The notes below the pieces were generated by a model. That model saw nothing but the letters and a program-made list of their open reading frames with translations. It was not told where the DNA came from and ran no database searches. The position numbers were made by a program, and so were the translations under genes. Source: Candidatus Margulisiibacteriota bacterium (GTDB lineage: Bacteria; Margulisbacteria; Termititenacia; Termititenacales; Termititenacaceae). Taken from it: a DNA stretch of 32,583 nt. Each line of letters begins with the position of its first letter. Position 1 is the stretch's first letter. The stretch is from the NCBI GenBank assembly GCA_031274525.1, contig JAISQA010000029.1:1-32583 (forward strand). The letters run 5' to 3'. Positions 32,311-32,583 of the stretch are shown in pieces.

Positions 32311-32473
32311 GCGGTAAATATTTTGCTGAAGCGTGCTTTGGCTCGAACTTAACCCTGCCAGCGTGGTTAGCTGGCAGGACTTCCTCGGCGGCTTGAGGCC
32401 GCTCTCGGTCGCAAGCACAAGGTGCGACGTTAAGTGAGAGGCCACGGTGCGCGGAAGCAAAGATATTTACCGC
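32311..32473 (+). ncRNA. Candidate structured RNA or palindromic element with four-way junction
   Basis: GCGGTAAATAT (32311-32321) pairs perfectly with 32463-32473. The stem continues inward with TTTGCT/AGCAAA, GCGTGC/GTGCGC and TGGCT/GGCCA, and then ACTTAAC (32347-32353) with GTTAAGT (32429-32435). Three hairpins sit inside: CCTGCCAGC/GCTGGCAGG (nine bases, perfect), GCGGC/GCCGC, and GTCGCA/TGCGAC. Total length is 163. It matches no RNA family I can name; 6S, tmRNA, RNase P and SRP do not fit. A mobile palindromic element is the main alternative, since its core is repeated at 22341. It contains no ORF of note and ends at the mazG stop codon. Confidence 0.5.
32377..32411. repeat. Dispersed intergenic repeat, copy B
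   Basis: GGACTTCCTCGGCGGCTTG (32377-32395) and CTCGGTCG (32404-32411) match copy A near 22341. It lies in the centre of the structured element and overlaps its second hairpin. Confidence 0.6.
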
Positions 32474-32583
32474 TAATTACATAAATTTTGTTTTGCTTCT
32501 GCCCAGTATCTATCCAGCTCTTCCGGCGTACAGTCTTTAAAATCTTTGCTTTCTTTTTTTAAGTGCTTTTCGATATAGCGGAA
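32473..32583 (-). CDS. mazG: C-terminal end of MazG nucleotide pyrophosphohydrolase (runs off the window)
   Basis: Minus-strand reading from the right edge to the TAG at 32473-32475 gives 36 residues: 'FRYIEKHLKKESKDFKDC', then 'TPEELDRYWAEAKQN'. This is the typical MazG C-terminus, in which 'F..R..YIE..L' is followed by 'EEMD.LW.EAK'. The start and active site lie outside the window, so the call rests on the tail alone. MazG hydrolyses (d)NTPs to monophosphates. It converges with the protease gene across the structured element, whose right arm begins at its stop codon. Confidence 0.7.
   Translation of the reverse strand, partial: FRYIEKHLKKESKDFKDCTPEELDRYWAEAKQNLCN

Noticed and set aside
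32311-32473. RNase P RNA, 6S RNA, tmRNA or SRP RNA
   Set aside because: GAGGAAGTCC on the minus strand resembles part of RNase P P4, but the other conserved parts are missing. The four-way junction does not fit 6S, tmRNA or SRP.

Overview
The window looks like chromosomal DNA of an anaerobic, uncultivated-type bacterium. Coding regions are moderately GC-rich and intergenic gaps are AT-rich. It carries RodZ, ScpA/ScpB and pseudopilin-like proteins, many iron-sulfur oxidoreductases, a clostridial/deltaproteobacterial-type 'Re-citrate synthase-like' enzyme and a split, archaeal-type glutamate synthase. I lean toward a Margulisbacteria/WOR-1-like or similar candidate lineage, but this is inference from gene content and not proven by the sequence.

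Layout. 1-4400 is a partly accessory stretch: the start of a phage-tail-fibre-like gene (minus) divergent from an XRE regulator, then pyrG, a Fic-domain protein, tRNA-Met (minus), and a decayed segment with a DUF262/HNH nuclease remnant, an antitoxin-like gene and a toxin-like fragment. 4400-10050 holds housekeeping genes: a secreted PLD-type nuclease, rodZ, scpB-scpA, an AT-rich orphan gene, gpsA-plsY, and a gap with nested inverted repeats. 10047-15744 holds an L,D-transpeptidase, a small orphan, a lone class I fumarase beta subunit, an alpha/beta hydrolase, a citrate/homocitrate synthase-like enzyme with an unexpected C-terminal Cache-like sensor domain, a BioC-like methyltransferase and an orphan gene.

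15922-22314 is one amine/amino-acid oxidation operon behind a good sigma70 promoter and two identical palindromic operators. It encodes an OCD-family protein, a [2Fe-2S] protein, an FAD/Fe-S oxidoreductase, a BFD-like [2Fe-2S] protein, a DadA-like FAD oxidase, an APC permease and RidA. 22587-27648 is a three-gene split glutamate synthase: amidotransferase, ferredoxin-FMN synthase, and a GXGXG-GltD-ferredoxin fusion. A plausible joint role is uptake and oxidation of an amine or amino acid, clearance of the imine by RidA, and handling of nitrogen and electrons through glutamate synthase. After it come an orphan histidine kinase, a zinc-ribbon protein, two pseudopilin-like genes, a secreted subtilisin, a candidate structured RNA or palindromic element at 32311-32473, and the C-terminus of mazG.

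Two signals stand out beyond the gene list. First, many first-in-transcript genes have a TATAAT-like -10 box six to eight bases before the start codon and no Shine-Dalgarno, which predicts leaderless mRNAs; operon-internal genes carry GGAGG-type sites. Second, the 163-base element at the right end folds on paper into a long closing stem plus three hairpins, begins seven bases after a TATAAT, and shares an 18/19-base block with a second intergenic site at 22341.
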